From the NCBI RefSeq assembly GCF_008329585.1, contig NZ_NPKP01000001.1, positions 620,001-684,000 of the forward strand: 64,000 bases of DNA, read 5' to 3'. Position numbers and translations under genes: made by a program. Origin of the DNA: Mycolicibacterium sp. P9-22 (lineage in GTDB: Bacteria > Actinomycetota > Actinomycetes > Mycobacteriales > Mycobacteriaceae). Under the pieces are notes generated by a model. It did not search any database. It was given only the letters and a program-made list of their open reading frames with translations, and was not told where the DNA came from. Of the stretch, positions 62,185 to 64,000 are shown in pieces. The stretch's first letter is position 1. The number at the start of each line of letters is the position of its first letter.

Positions 62185-63531
62185 CAGCAGCCGGGACCGC
62201 TCGAAGCGGCCGGCCGGCTGGAACCGGGCCAGCACCTCGTCGGCCGGCTCTGCGGCGAACTCGGTGATCAGGGCCTTGGCGGATTCCACCGACGTCACCG
62301 CCTCGAACGGGCGCGGGTCGTCGAGCAGCCCGAACAGCTTGCCCGCGAAGCGTGGGCTGGCGGCCGCGGCGGCAAAGTACAGATCGCCGTATTCGGCGAA
62401 GTCCGGGTCGCCCAGAAACAATTGGGTGACACGCTGGGCGGCCCGCCCACGGTGAACGTAGAACTCCTCGAAGGCCGTCGTCAGCCAGGCGGTGTCGAAC
62501 GGGCCATCATGCTTGGCGGCCTTGTGCACCAGCGCCGCGGCCTGGATCAGCCCGCCCTGGGCGCCCTGGCCGGCGATCGGGTCATAGGAGATCGCGGTGT
62601 CACCGAGCGCGGCCACCGGGTGCCCGCCGGCGGTGTGCCCGACACCGCGGCGCACCACCTGGGTGACCGCCCCGGAGAGCCAGGAGTGCGGATCCTCCTC
62701 GATGACCCGGAACCGGGTCACCTCCGGAAGGTCCCAGTCGATGTGATCGCGGTGCAGTCCGGTGGCGACTTCCAGGGCTGACGCCGCGTCGGTCACGGTG
62801 GCGAACCGCCGTTCCCAGTCACTGCCGGGCAGCGCCCATCCCAGGAAAGCCCAGCTCGGGCCGGCGTCCTTGTGCAGGTAGGGCCCCCAGAACGTCTCAC
62901 CGTGATCGGCAACCACGGTGAACGCCTCGTGCTGCCCACCCGCGGTGCTGCGGTGGGCGAACACATCGGGCCCGTGCCCCAGTCCGGTCACCGAGAAGGC
63001 CAGCACGCTGCGCTGCGGCTTGTCGTACACGCTGCGTGCCACATCGACGGGGAACAGCGAGGACAGCCCGCCGCGACCGGTGGCCACCAGCGTCAGATCG
63101 GCCTTCGCGGCGATGGCGTCCAGCCGAACCGGGTCCACCGCTTCCACCACGAAATGTCCCCCGCGCTGCCGGAACAGGCTCAGCCGGTCATCGGCCTTGA
63201 GGCGGGTGTCCACTGCGATGGCCCGGGCGTTGCCGAACCAGCCGTCGAAGGCGATTGCCTCGGTGTCACCGTCACGCACCCGCACGCTCTGCCCGCTCGA
63301 CAGCGGCGCGGTCGCCAGATAGGTGTTGAGCCCCAGGCTCTCCTCGGCGCGCTGTGCCTCGCCGAGTATCAGCGCGGTACCGGTGGCGGGCACGCCGTCA
63401 CGGAGGGCGGGCTGATCGCGTTCGCTGTAGATGGTGACGTCGAATCCGTTGTCCAGCAAACCCAGTGCCGCCGTCACGCCGGTCTGGCCGGCGCCGATGA
63501 TCGCTGCGGTGCGTCCGCTCGATGTCGTCAT
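62170..63531 (-). CDS. StyA-like FAD-dependent monooxygenase
   Basis: A 453-residue flavoprotein of the styrene/indole monooxygenase type. The FAD fold opens AAIIGAGQTGVTAALGLLDN; LTLVATGRGGLSSLF and HPVAALGDTAISYDPIAGQG are the further FAD blocks (GD motif), and GAQGGLIQAAALVHKAA follows. StyA enzymes take reduced FAD from a separate reductase and epoxidise aromatic alkenes; no reductase gene is visible within the window. Start ATG 63531. The next gene upstream on the same strand ends 65 bases away. Confidence 0.83.
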   Translation of the reverse strand: MTTSSGRTAAIIGAGQTGVTAALGLLDNGFDVTIYSERDQPALRDGVPATGTALILGEAQRAEESLGLNTYLATAPLSSGQSVRVRDGDTEAIAFDGWFGNARAIAVDTRLKADDRLSLFRQRGGHFVVEAVDPVRLDAIAAKADLTLVATGRGGLSSLFPVDVARSVYDKPQRSVLAFSVTGLGHGPDVFAHRSTAGGQHEAFTVVADHGETFWGPYLHKDAGPSWAFLGWALPGSDWERRFATVTDAASALEVATGLHRDHIDWDLPEVTRFRVIEEDPHSWLSGAVTQVVRRGVGHTAGGHPVAALGDTAISYDPIAGQGAQGGLIQAAALVHKAAKHDGPFDTAWLTTAFEEFYVHRGRAAQRVTQLFLGDPDFAEYGDLYFAAAAASPRFAGKLFGLLDDPRPFEAVTSVESAKALITEFAAEPADEVLARFQPAGRFERSRLLSPAA

Positions 63532-63595
63532 GGCTGTTCACTATCGGCCCAGCGTCCCACCGGGAACAGGTACAGGCTCAGCGTGATCGCAAAGC

Positions 63596-64000
63596 TCAGT
63601 GCAGACCCAGCAGGCGGGCGTCGACAGAGACGACGCCGGACCCCTCGCTCGGCAACCGGACCTGGAGGTTGCCGTCGGCATCGACGCGGTTGGCGACGAT
63701 CCGGACGAACGGGGTGCCCACCGGCAGACCGGGGGCCGCGACACCGGAAGCGTCGGTGGGGTGATCGGTCAGCAGGACCGCTCGTTTGCGCGCCAGATGT
63801 TTGCGTTCGGGTGCCACAGGTGTGGCCGCCGGGGCCCCGGGCGGCGGCAGCCAACGATCCTCGTGCCGCCCGGCACGGCACTGCGCGGCGAAGGCGAGCG
63901 CGGCCGCGGGGTCATCGGCGAACAGTTCGTACATTGCGATGTCGATACCGAAGTACTCGCGGTACTCGCCGTCCCGTTGCGGCATCGGGGTTCTCAGGTA
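63596..64000 (-). CDS. unidentified protein, probably cut by window end
   Basis: An open frame of at least 129 codons ending at 63596. The first ATG in view is at 63985 (MPQRDGEYREYFGIDIAMYE), but the frame stays open to the window edge, so the true start may be outside. YELFADDPAAALAFAAQCRA and a closing VRIVANRVDADGNLQVRLPS are visible; the last part looks like a small beta domain. I do not recognise the family. Same strand as the StyA-like gene and possibly in one operon. Confidence 0.6.
   Translation of the reverse strand, partial: YLRTPMPQRDGEYREYFGIDIAMYELFADDPAAALAFAAQCRAGRHEDRWLPPPGAPAATPVAPERKHLARKRAVLLTDHPTDASGVAAPGLPVGTPFVRIVANRVDADGNLQVRLPSEGSGVVSVDARLLGLH

Noticed and set aside
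1..64000. CRISPR array or prophage module
   Set aside because: No regularly spaced short repeats with unique spacers and no capsid, terminase or integrase gene; the holin-like protein at 29779 is of a chromosomal family.

Overview
The window is high-G+C actinobacterial DNA and reads as the chromosome of a mycobacterium, most likely a fast grower (Mycolicibacterium type). The evidence is the gene content: dnaG followed by a small Rv2342-like gene and tRNA-Asn, an LppP-type lipoprotein, two MmpL transporters, a cutinase-like protein, a divergent MarR / ECF-type ABC transporter set arranged like Rv2325c-Rv2327, TldD/TldE, a 13E12-type DUF222-HNH protein and DUF2236/DUF5995 proteins. Assignments rest on reading motifs and remembered family patterns; no database search was possible.

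Layout. 1-2.7 kb: 3' part of dnaG, two small genes and tRNA-Asn. 2.7-5 kb: a probable accessory insert holding a polymorphic toxin (EspC-like N-terminus, Tox-REase-5-like C-terminus) and an Imm52-like immunity gene. 5-17.8 kb: cutinase, LppP, TetR-MmpL pair with visible operators, acyl-CoA oxidase, VIT-family transporter, MFS exporter with MarR regulator, ECF-type transporter. 17.9-22.2 kb: DadA-like oxidase and TldD/TldE. 22.3-28.9 kb: a catabolic operon on the minus strand (NCS1 permease, ureohydrolase, ThDP enzyme, Na+/solute symporter) divergent from a double-module Lrp regulator. It could degrade a guanidino compound by way of 4-guanidinobutyrate. The permease gene carries a frameshift at a run of six G. 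29-30.3 kb: CMD-family protein, holin-like membrane protein, tRNA with anticodon CAT.

30.3-34.8 kb is a visibly A+T-richer island: a broken IS481-type element next to the tRNA, one large repeat (beta-solenoid-like) membrane protein, and about 0.9 kb without a gene. 34.8-48.2 kb: GH5-like hydrolase, SDR, 13E12 protein, DUF218 protein, alpha/beta hydrolase, a second MmpL without MmpS, DUF2236 and DUF5995 proteins, and a cyclase-ATPase-helical repeat regulator. 48.4-53.7 kb: transglutaminase-like protein, VTT membrane protein coupled to an AzgA-type purine permease, and a Pif1-like helicase with a degenerate exonuclease-like region and a BRCT domain.

53.8-64 kb: a repeat-rich secreted/anchored protein; an SDR translationally coupled to a small protein in which every third residue is cysteine; small secreted proteins; a DapB-like dehydrogenase; an Hsp70-like protein with a membrane segment and Pro-rich tail; a SABATH-type methyltransferase; a SHOCT membrane protein; a StyA-like flavin monooxygenase; and a gene cut by the window end.

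The strongest candidates for undescribed biology are the SDR/Cys-every-third-residue pair (55.75-56.9 kb), the ESX-like toxin-immunity pair (2.9-4.9 kb), the solenoid protein of the island (31-33.9 kb) and the helicase-exonuclease-like-BRCT fusion (51.3-53.7 kb).
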